Below, one piece after another: positions 44,559 through 54,221 of a stretch of DNA of 64,000 bases. The DNA comes from Photobacterium proteolyticum. Lineage in GTDB: Bacteria > Pseudomonadota > Gammaproteobacteria > Enterobacterales > Vibrionaceae. The notes below the pieces were generated by a model. It saw only the letters and a program-made list of their open reading frames with translations. It did not search any database and was not told where the DNA came from. Numbering within the stretch: the first letter of the stretch is position 1; each line of letters starts with the position of its first letter. The stretch is taken from NCBI RefSeq assembly GCF_001939735.1, contig NZ_MJIL01000088.1:85627-149626 (forward strand), given 5' to 3'. A program made the position numbers and the translations under genes.

Positions 44559-47063
44559 ATGGTCAGTATTGTAATTGTTTCCCACAGCCCGGACTTGGCC
44601 AAAGGTGTCCATGCCCTGGCATCCCAAATGACTCAGGGCAAGATCAAGATCGCCGTCGCGGCAGGGGTGGATGATCCCGACAACCCAATCGGCACTGATG
44701 CTATCGCCGTGATGATGGCTATCGAAGAAGTTTATACACCACAAGGTGTATTGGTATTGGTGGACATGGGCAGCGCGATCCTAAGCACCGATACCGCCCT
44801 GGAGTTGCTTGATAGCGAGCAGGCGGCCAACGTTTATGTCTGTGCGGCACCGTTGATAGAAGGCTGTATGTCTGCCTGTGTGGCTGCCGCAGCCGGGATG
44901 TCTCTGGAAGAGGTGAGCAGTGAAGCACATAATGCGCTGGTGGCGAAATACACCTTGCTGGAACAGACGGCTCATCTTCCCGGCAAGGACGGTGAGCAGA
45001 GCGGCGAGCCGTTACTTCAATCTGCAACCGAAGAAGAGATGGCTTTCGAGTGGCGGGTGAGAAACCCTCACGGGATCCATGCCAGGCCAGCTTCTGCCAT
45101 TGTGGGGGCTGTCAGCCCCTATGACGCCCAGGTCTGGCTTGAATGCCACGGCAAGCGTGTCAGTGCCAGGAGTATCAACAGTATTGCGCTTTTGGGCGTA
45201 GAGCAAGGTGACAGCCTGACCTGTATTGCCAACGGCAATGAGGCTCAACAGGCTCTGCAGGCTTTTGTTTCTCTGGCGGAAAACCATTTTAACGAGTCGA
45301 TAGACAAACCGGATGTTCAGGCCGATCGGGTGCCGACAAAAACAGCCAAAGGACAAGTGAGTCGTCACCAGGATGGCCGCCTGAATGCGATTGGTGCCTC
45401 CGAAGGGATCGCGATAGCACCTGTCTGGCATTACAAAGTCAGTATGCCCAAAGCCCGGGAGCGAGACTACCTCGGTTACGGACGTGAATGGGCCTTATTT
45501 TCTGAAGCCAGTGGCGCAGCCCTGCAGACTTTGGCTGAACTGGCCGAGCAGACGGCAGAGAAAGGATCGCAGTCCGATAGTGATATTTTTACCGCCCATA
45601 GCCAGATTTTGACCGATCCCGAGCTGGTGGACACGATACGGCAGCGACTAAAAGAAGCGGTGAATGTGGAAGTCGCCTGGTCTCAGCTTATCGAGCAAAC
45701 CGCGCAGGCTTATGAAAGCTCATCCAGTGACTATATGAAGGCGCGAGCCAATGATGTCTATGACGTCGGTCGCCGGGTGATGGGGCTGCTGACCGGTGAG
45801 GGCGAGCAACCCATCGAGCTTTCCGAGCCGGTGATCCTGGTCGCAACCGATTTGTCGCCCTCAGATACAGCCCGTTTGGATCCGGCTATGGTGAAAGGCA
45901 TTATCCTCGAGCAGGGAGGAAGTACCTCGCATTCGGCGATTCTGGCTCGATCTCTCGGTATTCCTGCGGTTGTCGGGCTGTCGGGAATAATGGCCCAAAG
46001 CCAGGAAGGTCAGGTTGCCGTTCTTCGCGGCGGTAGTGGCGAGGTGTGGCTGACCCCAACGGCGCAACGGCTTGAAAAAGCACGCCGTGAGCAGGACGAG
46101 TTTGAGACTCAGGGTGAGCTGGCCATGGCGAAGACCATGGAAAAGGCAACGACACTGGATGGCAGGACAATCGATATTTATGCCAACCTGGCCAGTCAGG
46201 AGGAGGCCGAGCAGGCAATAGCGCTTGGTGCCGAAGGGGTTGGGCTGGTGCGCAGCGAGTTCATTTTTATGGGCAGCGATCAGCCCCCTTCCGAACAGAG
46301 CCAGTTTGAAACCTACTGCCAAATAGCAGAGACGTTTGGCGACAAGCCCGTCATTATCCGCACCCTGGATATTGGTGGCGACAAGCCATTGACTTACATG
46401 CAGCAGGGAGAAGAGGAAAACCCGTACCTCGGTTGCCGTGGTTTGCGCCTGTGTCTGCAGAATGTTGACGTGTTCAGGCTACAGCTTAATGCTCTGTTAC
46501 GGGCCCGGGCCAAGTGTTCCAACTTGCAGGTCATGTTCCCCATGGTAGCGACCATGGAGGAGCTGAACCAGGCCAAATATCTGCTCAATAGCTGTTACGA
46601 AGCCCTGCAGCATAGCGGGATCCCGGCTGTGATGCCGAAAATCGGTATTATGATTGAGGTACCGGCGGCAGTGGCCAATGCCAGACAGCTGGCCGAGGAG
46701 GTAAGCTTTTTCAGCATCGGCACCAATGATCTTACCCAGTATGTGATGGCTGCAGACCGGGGCAACGACAGGGTTTCCTATCTGGTCTCTGCCGCGCAGC
46801 CCGCGGTATTGCGAATGATTGAGCAGACGGCGCAGGCCGCCCGGGAGGCGGGGATCTCTGTCGGGATCTGTGGTGAGATGGCTGGCGATCCCAAATTGAC
46901 CAAGGCGTTGATCGGCATGGGGGTAAGTGAGCTGAGCATGAGCCCGAATCGTATCGCAGCGGTTAAGCAGGCGGTCAGGGCGACAGAGAGCAAACAGGCC
47001 ACGGAGCAGGTGCAAGAGGTGCTCCGTGCCAGCACATTGAAACAAGTCATGGCATTGCTGTAA
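44559..47063 (+). CDS. dhaM: Multiphosphoryl transfer protein: DhaM EIIA + HPr + full Enzyme I
   Basis: 834 residues in three parts. DhaM EIIA (1-135) has phospho-His9 in VSHS. HPr (about 163-245) has His174 in NPHGIHARPAS. A complete Enzyme I (about 275-834) has His458 in GGSTSHSAILARS, the PEP-binding region (GGDKPLTYM, FSIGTNDLTQY) and Cys771 in GICGEMAGDP. E. coli DhaM stops after a partial Enzyme I and needs the general PTS proteins. This one has every domain to take phosphate from PEP and deliver it to DhaL, so the kinase may work without ptsHI. Confidence 0.93.
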   Translation: MVSIVIVSHSPDLAKGVHALASQMTQGKIKIAVAAGVDDPDNPIGTDAIAVMMAIEEVYTPQGVLVLVDMGSAILSTDTALELLDSEQAANVYVCAAPLIEGCMSACVAAAAGMSLEEVSSEAHNALVAKYTLLEQTAHLPGKDGEQSGEPLLQSATEEEMAFEWRVRNPHGIHARPASAIVGAVSPYDAQVWLECHGKRVSARSINSIALLGVEQGDSLTCIANGNEAQQALQAFVSLAENHFNESIDKPDVQADRVPTKTAKGQVSRHQDGRLNAIGASEGIAIAPVWHYKVSMPKARERDYLGYGREWALFSEASGAALQTLAELAEQTAEKGSQSDSDIFTAHSQILTDPELVDTIRQRLKEAVNVEVAWSQLIEQTAQAYESSSSDYMKARANDVYDVGRRVMGLLTGEGEQPIELSEPVILVATDLSPSDTARLDPAMVKGIILEQGGSTSHSAILARSLGIPAVVGLSGIMAQSQEGQVAVLRGGSGEVWLTPTAQRLEKARREQDEFETQGELAMAKTMEKATTLDGRTIDIYANLASQEEAEQAIALGAEGVGLVRSEFIFMGSDQPPSEQSQFETYCQIAETFGDKPVIIRTLDIGGDKPLTYMQQGEEENPYLGCRGLRLCLQNVDVFRLQLNALLRARAKCSNLQVMFPMVATMEELNQAKYLLNSCYEALQHSGIPAVMPKIGIMIEVPAAVANARQLAEEVSFFSIGTNDLTQYVMAADRGNDRVSYLVSAAQPAVLRMIEQTAQAAREAGISVGICGEMAGDPKLTKALIGMGVSELSMSPNRIAAVKQAVRATESKQATEQVQEVLRASTLKQVMALL

Positions 47064-47064
47064 T

Positions 47065-47120
47065 TATACCCAAGTTACCTCAAGGTGCTGAAATTAGCAT
47101 CTTGAGGCAGCATGGGTATA
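47065..47120. repeat. Imperfect 56-bp palindrome between dhaM and dhaR
   Basis: TATACCC...CTCAAGGTGCT pairs with AGCATCTTGAG...GGGTATA. Lying between convergent genes, it can form a bidirectional terminator. I recall similar TATACCCAAG palindromes as dispersed repeats in Vibrionaceae intergenic DNA. Confidence 0.6.
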
Positions 47121-47124
47121 TGTG

Positions 47125-49080
47125 CTACTTGTAATCACTCATCTCGAGGCCGTAGTGTTTCAGCTTGCGCCACAGCGTCGTTCTGCTGATTTGAAGATCG
47201 TCGCACATCTTGCTGATTGTCCCGCGGCAGAGAATCGCAGAGCGAATGATGGTATTTCGCTCTGCGTCTGCCAGGTTATTGGACGACTGCGGCTGGCCTT
47301 TGTCTGGATCTTCGGTGGCGGTAAGAAGGATACTATCAGGCAGATCGCCGGCCTGAATGAGCGTGCCTTGGGCAAAGTTGGCGGCTCGTTCGATAACGTT
47401 TCGAAGCTCACGGTGGTTACCGGGCCAGCGGTAGTTTTCAAGATACGACATGGCCTCCTGGCTGGCATGTAAAGGGTGTTTTTTCTCGGCCGTGAGAAGC
47501 ATGAGGTTTCTTTCCACCAGTGCCGCCACATCTTCTCTACGTTCCCTTAGTGGCGGAACCGGAATATCAAACGTCTGGAGTTCCAGGAGTAACTGTCCGC
47601 GGAAATGCTTCTCCGTGACGGCCTGGGCGAGATCGATCGTCGACGAGGCAATAATACGGACGTCGACCGACACAATGTTACCGTTCATCCTGTTGAGCAG
47701 ACCGGTCTTTAGCAAGTGAAGCAGGGCGGCCTGTACCTCGGCGGAAAGGCACTCCACCTGATCGAGAAACAGGGTGCCGCCGTGGGCCAGCTCGAATTTT
47801 GATGCCGCGGCACTGTCTCCTTCCAGTATGGCGCCCAAAAACTCCGTGGCCATCAGCTCCTTGGGGATCGCCTGGCAGTTGATGGCGATAAATGGCTGAT
47901 CCTGCCTGTCGCTGGCGTTGTGAATTGCCTGGGCTAGATGGCTTTTTCCCAGCCCGTCCTCGCCGTGAAGCAGGACGGGGCCGCGCCCTCTGGCCGCATG
48001 GCGAGCCTGGCGTATTGTCCGTTGCATGGCGTCTGAGACTCCGACGATATCGTCGAATGTCAGCCTTGCGCGGTTTCCTGCGTGGTGATGGATCAGATCT
48101 CGAATATGTTTGAGCGGATAGAGCAGGGCAATGTAGCTGTGGGTTTCATTCTGATCATTTTTTACAATTTTGAGCGATACCACCAGGGGGATCAGCTTGC
48201 CCTTGCATTCGATGGTGGTTTCAACCATATCAACCCCTTTGCCGCGTCTGATGGCCTGCTGGATGCTCTGCGGCAGTGTCATCACGGTGCTGATATCTCT
48301 GCCTGATTCCCCGGCTCCCAGCCCCAGCAATTCACGCCCCTTGCGGTTCAGGTAATGGATTTTTCCGTTGGGGTACCATGCCAGCACACCTTCTGCTACG
48401 CCTTCTAGCAGGACATGTACCTCGGACAGGTGCTGGTTTGACTCCGTCAGCATATTGTCGGCGCGCACCTGGCTGGCAATGTCGCGTGCGGCAGAGTGGA
48501 TCAGGCCCAGAGCGGACACACTGGCTTTCTCGGCTGGCAGTACCAGGGCAATACAGCCCTGCGCCGAGCCGTTACCGTCAAACACCGGAGCGGCATAGAC
48601 GGCAAAGTCGTGCAGTGCCTGCTTGAAATGTTCATAGCCGATGGTCTGGGTGGCCTTGGCAAGGTGCCTGGCACTGGAAACTGCGTTGTTGCCTATAATA
48701 CCTTCCCGCCAGTAACTGCCCTCCAGAATCCCGAGATTATGGAGTTTATGCTGCATATCGGCAGTCGCACAGCTGTAGAGGGTACAGCCGGTTTCATCGC
48801 AGATCAGCAAGGCGCAGCTGTCGTTTTCCAGGTATTCGTAAATATCTTCAATGGCCGGAACGGCAACATTCATCAATGCCGCTTTGCTTTTCAGAATCGA
48901 ATCGAAGGTGACGCCTTTGGCCCGGTGAGGCCTTGGCCAGTGATCATGGCGCTGCTGGCGGCGGCATCGTGCCCAGACCTGCTGTAAATGCGGATCAATA
49001 TCGGGAAGGCTGGCCTCGACAGACGGTTGCGAGACAAATGCGTGCCAAATGGCCTTGGTCAATGCTTGGCGAGGGTGCAT
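47125..49080 (-). CDS. dhaR: DhaR-type enhancer-binding regulator of the dha operon
   Basis: 651 residues: an N-terminal GAF sensor (about 60-200), a PAS domain (about 210-320), a AAA+ domain (about 335-560) and a Fis-type helix-turn-helix (GTISKMCDDLQISRTTLWRKLKHYGL). In E. coli, DhaR is switched by binding DhaK and DhaL and activates a sigma-70 promoter. Here the sigma-54 loop GAFTGA is replaced by GAILEGD, and Walker B reads FLDQVE, with Gln441 where the catalytic Glu should be. Walker A GEDGLGKS is intact. It therefore probably binds but hardly hydrolyses ATP and does not serve sigma-54. Convergent with dhaM. Confidence 0.85.
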   Translation of the reverse strand: MHPRQALTKAIWHAFVSQPSVEASLPDIDPHLQQVWARCRRQQRHDHWPRPHRAKGVTFDSILKSKAALMNVAVPAIEDIYEYLENDSCALLICDETGCTLYSCATADMQHKLHNLGILEGSYWREGIIGNNAVSSARHLAKATQTIGYEHFKQALHDFAVYAAPVFDGNGSAQGCIALVLPAEKASVSALGLIHSAARDIASQVRADNMLTESNQHLSEVHVLLEGVAEGVLAWYPNGKIHYLNRKGRELLGLGAGESGRDISTVMTLPQSIQQAIRRGKGVDMVETTIECKGKLIPLVVSLKIVKNDQNETHSYIALLYPLKHIRDLIHHHAGNRARLTFDDIVGVSDAMQRTIRQARHAARGRGPVLLHGEDGLGKSHLAQAIHNASDRQDQPFIAINCQAIPKELMATEFLGAILEGDSAAASKFELAHGGTLFLDQVECLSAEVQAALLHLLKTGLLNRMNGNIVSVDVRIIASSTIDLAQAVTEKHFRGQLLLELQTFDIPVPPLRERREDVAALVERNLMLLTAEKKHPLHASQEAMSYLENYRWPGNHRELRNVIERAANFAQGTLIQAGDLPDSILLTATEDPDKGQPQSSNNLADAERNTIIRSAILCRGTISKMCDDLQISRTTLWRKLKHYGLEMSDYK

Positions 49081-49305
49081 AGAAAATATAGCGACTGGTT
49101 CAATGTGGGCAGCATTGTAGCGTTATGCTCAGCAAAAGAATGATGCCCGGATTGGAAAACGATGGATTCAAGGGTGGAAAAACTGGGTGTTCGTCTGTTT
49201 CCTGTTCATTGATATCAGGTAGTTACCACCGCACTATACTTAAAAAATAACTATCTACCAGGCTGGGGTACGGTGGCGCAGTTACTCCTTTTTCAGGCAG
49301 GGACC

Positions 49306-50382
49306 ATGAAAATAACATTGATCATCGGCATGATATTGCTGGCCGGCTTGGTGGCCGGGGTTTGGTATAAGGAACAGGGACGCAACCTGGGGCCTTCGGC
49401 ATCGCGAGGTGGCGGTACGCCGAGCGTTGTAGTGGCGGTGGTGAGCCGCCAGAGCGTCCGCCGCGAAGTCGAGGCGCTGGGGACGATAAAATCCCGTGAG
49501 TCGGTGGTGCTGTCGGCAAAGGTTACCGAGAAAGTTGAACAGGTCCACTTTCGTGACGGTCAATTGGTGAGTGCCGGTGATTTGCTGGTCACCTTGAGAT
49601 CGGGGGAGCAGAAGGCCAAGGTGCGTGCAGCCAAGGCCAACCTGAAAGAGCAGCAGCGCGAGTATAAACGGATTGAAGGGCTGGTCAGGAGCAATACGGT
49701 TGCCAGCTCCGAGCTGGATAAGCTCTATACCGATATTGAGATCGCCCGCGCGGTGTTGGCGCAGAATCAGGCAGAGCTGGATGCCCGATTTATTCAGGCG
49801 CCGTTTGCCGGTGTGCTGGGGTTTCGCCAAATCAGCCCCGGAGCGCTGTTAACACCCGGAACGATGATCACGACACTCGATGATCTTGCCAAGGTGAATC
49901 TTGATTTTACGGTACCGGAGCAGTTTATCGGCCAATTGCGGCTGGGATCGGACATCGAGGGACAGGTTGCTGCATTTCCCAAGCGCCAGTTTGCCGGTCG
50001 AGTAACGGGCATTGACAGCCGGGTTAACCCGTTGACGCGGGCGATTGTCGTGCGGGCTGAAATTAACAACCCTGATTTAATGCTCCGCCCCGGAATGCTC
50101 ATGACCCTGAGTCTGATTGTCGAGAAGAGAGTGGGGCTGGTGGTGCCGGAGGAGGCTTTGGTACCCCGTCAGCGTCATAACTATGTGTTTGTCGTCAACA
50201 GTGACAATGTTGTTGAACAGCGCCAGGTTGATATCGGCTTTCGCAGCCGGGGGGAAGCCGAGATTCTCGGGGGCGTGGCGGAGGGCGAGCAAATCATCAC
50301 CCGGGGCATCCAGCGGGTGAGGCCGGGCCAGGTTGTCGAGACCCGTACCAGCGAGCGGTTTAGCTACCAGGAGGCGGGCTGA
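49306..50382 (+). CDS. RND efflux periplasmic adaptor (MFP) protein
   Basis: 358 residues. An N-terminal membrane anchor (ITLIIGMILLAGLVAGVWY) is followed by the barrel-sandwich half VEALGTIKSRESVVLSAKVTEKVEQVHFRDGQLVSAGDLLVTL, a helical hairpin (about 105-160), the second lipoyl half (IQAPFAGVLGFRQISPGALL) and beta-barrel and membrane-proximal domains. Adaptors of this class bridge an RND pump and a TolC channel. ATG 49306 has CAGGGA upstream; the earlier GTG start is unlikely. Its stop overlaps the pump start (TGATG), so the two are translated together. No TolC gene is near. Confidence 0.9.
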   Translation: MKITLIIGMILLAGLVAGVWYKEQGRNLGPSASRGGGTPSVVVAVVSRQSVRREVEALGTIKSRESVVLSAKVTEKVEQVHFRDGQLVSAGDLLVTLRSGEQKAKVRAAKANLKEQQREYKRIEGLVRSNTVASSELDKLYTDIEIARAVLAQNQAELDARFIQAPFAGVLGFRQISPGALLTPGTMITTLDDLAKVNLDFTVPEQFIGQLRLGSDIEGQVAAFPKRQFAGRVTGIDSRVNPLTRAIVVRAEINNPDLMLRPGMLMTLSLIVEKRVGLVVPEEALVPRQRHNYVFVVNSDNVVEQRQVDIGFRSRGEAEILGGVAEGEQIITRGIQRVRPGQVVETRTSERFSYQEAG

Positions 50383-53300
50383 TGTTGCTGACGGATATAT
50401 CGGTCAAACGGCCGGTGTTTGGCTCGGTGATCAGCCTGCTGCTGATCACCTTCGGCCTGGTGGCCTATGACAAGCTGCCGCTGCGCGAGTACCCCAATAT
50501 CGATCCACCTATCGTTACCGTCTCGACCAATTATCGCGGGGCGTCGGCAGCGATTGTCGAAACCAGTATTACCCAACTGGTAGAAGACAGGATCTCCGGC
50601 CTGGAAGGGATCCGCAATATCAGCTCGCAAAGCCGCGACGGTCGTTCGACGGTTACCCTGGAGTTTGGAATTGGCCGCGATATCGATGCGGCGGCCAATG
50701 ATGTCCGGGATAGGATTTCAGGGGTCCTGAACAATCTGCCGGAAGAGGCCGAGCCGCCGGAAGTACAAAAAGCGGCGGGGAGCTCGGAAGTGATCATGTG
50801 GTTGAACCTCGTTTCCGACCGGATGGGAACCCTGGAGCTGACCGACTACGCCCGGCGCTACCTTGTCGATCGCTTTTCGGTGATCGACGGCGTGGCCAAT
50901 ATCCGGATTGGTGGTGGCAAGGAATATGCCTTGCGGATCTGGCTCGACCGGCAGAAGTTGGCGGCCAGAGGCTTGACCGTGGCAGACATCGAAGATGCCC
51001 TGAGAGCCGATAATGTCGAGCTACCGGCCGGTTCCCTTGAATCGCAGAGCCGGCAGTTTTCTATCCGTACCCAGCGCAGTTTCGTGGCGCCGGAAGACTT
51101 TGCCAAGCTGGTGGTCGGGGCGGGAGCCGATGGCTACCTGATTCGGCTTGGTGACGTTGCCCGGGTGGCGTTGGCTGCTGAAGAGGAGCGCATCACCTTT
51201 CGCGGTAATACTCAGGATATGATTGGTCTGGGTATTAACCGGCAGTCGACGGCAAACACCCTACAGGTGGCCAAGGCTGTTAACGATATGGTCGACAGAC
51301 TCAATCCCACCCTGCCCGAGGGGATGGAAATCAAACGATCCTATGATTCGTCAGTCTTTATCCAGGCCTCGATAGACGAGGTCTATAAAACCTTGTTTAT
51401 TGCCCTGCTGCTGGTGGTACTGGTGATTTATCTTTTTCTCGGCAGCGTCCGTGCGATGCTGATCCCCGCGCTGACGCTGCCGGTGTCTTTGATCGGCAGT
51501 TTCATCGTGCTGTATGCGCTGGGCTTTACCATTAATCTTTTGACCTTGCTGGCACTGATTTTGGCTATCGGTATCGTAGTCGATGATGCGATTGTGATGC
51601 TGGAGAATATTCACCGCCGGATTGAGCTGGGAGAGCCGCCGCTCAAGGCTGCTTTCCTTGGTGCCCGGCAGGTCAGTTTTGCCATTATTGCCACAACGGC
51701 TGTCTTGGTATCGGTGTTTTTGCCGGTGGGCTTTTTGGAGGGCGATCTGGGCAAGTTGTTTCGCGAGTTCTCGATAGCTATCAGTACTGCCGTGATTTTG
51801 TCGTCGCTGGTTGCCCTGACGTTGAGCCCGATGATGGGCTCCAAGATCATGCGGAAAGTAGAACATGAGCCCTGGCTGGTGAGGAAGGTCGGTCGTATTT
51901 TGGTGTCGGTTACGGCCTTTTATCGGCAGGTCTTAGATAGCTGGCTCAAGCGTCCCTATCTGATTGTCGGGGTCATGATGTTAGCCTTGGCCGGCAGTGG
52001 CTGGCTGGCGAGCCGGATCCCGTCGGAGTTTGCCCCGAGGGAAGATCGGGGAGCAATGTTTATCATCATCAACGGCCCGCAGGGGGCGAGCTACGAATTT
52101 ATGCAGCCGTACATGAATGAGATTGAGCACCGGTTAATGCCTCTGGTGGCATCCGGCGAAATCAAGCGCCTCCTGGTACGTGCCCCGCGAGGATGGGGGC
52201 GGATTGAGGATTTTTCCAACGGTTTTGCCATTGTGGTGCTGGAAGATTGGGCCAAGCGACGCGGAGCTTCGGCAATAATCGGAGATATTCGGCGGCAGTT
52301 GGCTGATTTGGCTGGTGTACGCGCCTTTCCGGTGATGCGGCAGCCGTTTGGCCGCGGGGTGGGCAAACCGGTGCAATTTGTCTTGGGCGGCGGCAGCTAT
52401 GAAGAACTGGCCCAGTGGCGGGATATCTTGCTCGATAAAGTCGCTGCCAACGCGCAGCTTACCGGTATTGATCATGATTACAAGGAAACCAAGCCTCAAC
52501 TGCGTATTCAGATCGATCGGGACCGGGCCGGGGATCTCGGTGTGTCGCTGCGGGAAATCGGCCAGACGCTGGAGTCGATGCTGGGCTCGCGGTTGGTGAC
52601 GACCTACAAGTGGCGTGGCGAAGAGTATGACGTGGTGATTGAGGGACAGCGTGAAAGACAGAATACGGCGGCGGATCTCAGTAATTTGTACGTTCGTTCG
52701 GACCGCAGTGATGAACTGATCCCGCTTGCCAGCCTGATCACCGTGACGGAATTCGCCAGCGCCCCCCAGCTTAACCGTTATAACCGGGTAAGGGCTATTA
52801 CCTTAGAGGCCAACCTGGCAGAGGGGTATACCCTGGGAGATGGCCTGGCCTACCTCAATGATCTGGTCCGGCAATATCTGCCTGCCGATGCGGTTGTAAA
52901 CTACAAAGGCGCGTCGCAGGATTATCAAGATTCCAGCACCTCGGTATTGTTTGTCTTTGCCTTGGCACTGGTGGTGGTATTTTTGGTGCTGGCGGCACAG
53001 TTTGAAAGTTATATTCACCCGCTGGTCATTATGCTGACGGTGCCCCTGGCGACATTCGGGGCTTTGCTGGGGTTATATTTCACCGATCAGAGTCTGAACA
53101 TCTATTCGCAGATCGGTATCATCATGCTGGTCGGGCTGGCGGCGAAAAACGGGATATTGATTGTTGAGTTTGCCAACCAGCTGCGCGATCAGGGAACCAA
53201 GTTTGAACTGGCGATTGTGGAGGCTTCTGCGGCTCGCTTACGGCCGATTTTGATGACGGCGATCACCACGGCAGCAGGAGCTGTTCCCTTGATCCTGGCT

Positions 53301-53504
53301 ACCGGTGCGGGTGCCGAAACACGGTTGGTGATTGGTATCGTTGTATTGACCGGGATATTGGTAGCGACTTTCTTTACTTTGCTGGTGATCCCCGTTGTTT
53401 ATAGTTTGTTGGCGCGTCATACCAACAGCCCAGAGTTTGTGGCACGTGAGCTGGAACAACAACTTGCTGAAGATAATACTGTTGAGTTTAAAAATCTGGG
53501 CTAG
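50382..53504 (+). CDS. RND multidrug efflux pump (HAE1 family)
   Basis: 1040 residues, twelve membrane segments and two large periplasmic loops. The proton-relay Asp pair D401-D402 is in GIVVDDAIVMLENIHRRIE, and the start MLLTDISVKRPVFGSVISLLLITFGLVAYDKLPLREYPNIDPP is typical of the VexK/MexF-like branch. It uses proton flow to expel drugs, bile acids or other amphiphiles through the adaptor encoded just before it and a TolC-type channel elsewhere. Its stop codon overlaps that of a small convergent gene. Exact substrates cannot be read from sequence. Confidence 0.92.
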   Translation: MLLTDISVKRPVFGSVISLLLITFGLVAYDKLPLREYPNIDPPIVTVSTNYRGASAAIVETSITQLVEDRISGLEGIRNISSQSRDGRSTVTLEFGIGRDIDAAANDVRDRISGVLNNLPEEAEPPEVQKAAGSSEVIMWLNLVSDRMGTLELTDYARRYLVDRFSVIDGVANIRIGGGKEYALRIWLDRQKLAARGLTVADIEDALRADNVELPAGSLESQSRQFSIRTQRSFVAPEDFAKLVVGAGADGYLIRLGDVARVALAAEEERITFRGNTQDMIGLGINRQSTANTLQVAKAVNDMVDRLNPTLPEGMEIKRSYDSSVFIQASIDEVYKTLFIALLLVVLVIYLFLGSVRAMLIPALTLPVSLIGSFIVLYALGFTINLLTLLALILAIGIVVDDAIVMLENIHRRIELGEPPLKAAFLGARQVSFAIIATTAVLVSVFLPVGFLEGDLGKLFREFSIAISTAVILSSLVALTLSPMMGSKIMRKVEHEPWLVRKVGRILVSVTAFYRQVLDSWLKRPYLIVGVMMLALAGSGWLASRIPSEFAPREDRGAMFIIINGPQGASYEFMQPYMNEIEHRLMPLVASGEIKRLLVRAPRGWGRIEDFSNGFAIVVLEDWAKRRGASAIIGDIRRQLADLAGVRAFPVMRQPFGRGVGKPVQFVLGGGSYEELAQWRDILLDKVAANAQLTGIDHDYKETKPQLRIQIDRDRAGDLGVSLREIGQTLESMLGSRLVTTYKWRGEEYDVVIEGQRERQNTAADLSNLYVRSDRSDELIPLASLITVTEFASAPQLNRYNRVRAITLEANLAEGYTLGDGLAYLNDLVRQYLPADAVVNYKGASQDYQDSSTSVLFVFALALVVVFLVLAAQFESYIHPLVIMLTVPLATFGALLGLYFTDQSLNIYSQIGIIMLVGLAAKNGILIVEFANQLRDQGTKFELAIVEASAARLRPILMTAITTAAGAVPLILATGAGAETRLVIGIVVLTGILVATFFTLLVIPVVYSLLARHTNSPEFVARELEQQLAEDNTVEFKNLG

Positions 53505-53716
53505 GCGGCTTGGTAGCTGAAAAATTCAGAGTGCCAGATAGCGGAATCTGTTGCTTCGTCCGTACCCGATTGCTGCGTGCGTGAGAGGCTGGGTAAGCCA
53601 GAGAATAGAATATCAATACAGTGATTAAATTCACTAAACCCCATAGGCTGTTGTTGAGCTCTGTTTTGCTGAGGTTTTTTTGGGGTCTTGTCGGGAACAA
53701 TATTTACATTACGCAT
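53501..53716 (-). CDS. Small Gln/Pro-rich protein, unknown
   Basis: 71 residues from ATG 53716, which has GTGGAG at 7 bases; an in-frame ATG at 53734 is possible. Sequence MRNVNIVPDKTPKKPQQNRA and onward is hydrophilic, with no signal peptide or membrane segment. The good ribosome site favours a real gene, but the overlap with the RND stop and the lack of a recognisable family keep confidence low. Confidence 0.45.
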   Translation of the reverse strand: MRNVNIVPDKTPKKPQQNRAQQQPMGFSEFNHCIDILFSGLPSLSRTQQSGTDEATDSAIWHSEFFSYQAA

Positions 53717-54170
53717 TTTACACTCCACAGCCATTTATTCAGGTTAATACCAATCAAAGTGTGGTTGTAGTATCGGTAGTGAATATGACAATCAGATGTC
53801 GAAATGATGAGAAGTTTGTCACACATCGTTTTTTTAATTAGATAAAACAGTCAAGTAGATACACCGTTGATCATATCTTTTTATCTTTTAAAGTTCGGCC
53901 TCTTAATTTACCGAATTCACTCGTTGTTAATTTTTTACCATTTTTTGTTACATTCTGGGGTAAACAAGAGTCGCTTCAATCTAGGCGGTTAATTGAATGA
54001 TGAAGGTGGCCTGGAAGAACCTCTGGGATCTCTGTTTCGTCGATAATGTCTTCCTTTACCAATTGATAGCCATTAAGTGCATTGATATGCATATAACCAA
54101 ATCACAAAATGTGATATTTGTTCCAAAAATTGGCGACATTTTATAAAAAAAGGATTAAAACAGTCATATA
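53717..54170. other. Non-coding flank left of the Tn3 element
   Basis: 454 AT-rich bases with T runs near 53820-53900. I see no gene, no clear terminator and no RctB or parS2 site. It probably holds the promoter of the small minus-strand gene and the insertion boundary of the transposon. Confidence 0.4.
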
Positions 54171-54208
54171 GGGGGTTTGCGCACATTTCCCCGAAAAGTT
54201 CATTCTCA
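54171..54208 (+). repeat. Left terminal inverted repeat of a Tn3-family element
   Basis: Begins GGGGGTTTGCGCACATTTCC and continues CCGAAAAG. A GGGG outer end and a length near 38 bases are the rule for Tn3-family ends. It lies 14 bases beyond the transposase stop. A matching right end was not found in the window. Confidence 0.65.
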
Positions 54209-54221
54209 TTTTATGATTGAA

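Noticed and set aside
49859..49873. RctB-like 15-mer GGAACGATGATCACG inside the RND adaptor gene
   Set aside because: 13 of 15 matches, but within coding sequence and isolated; probably chance.
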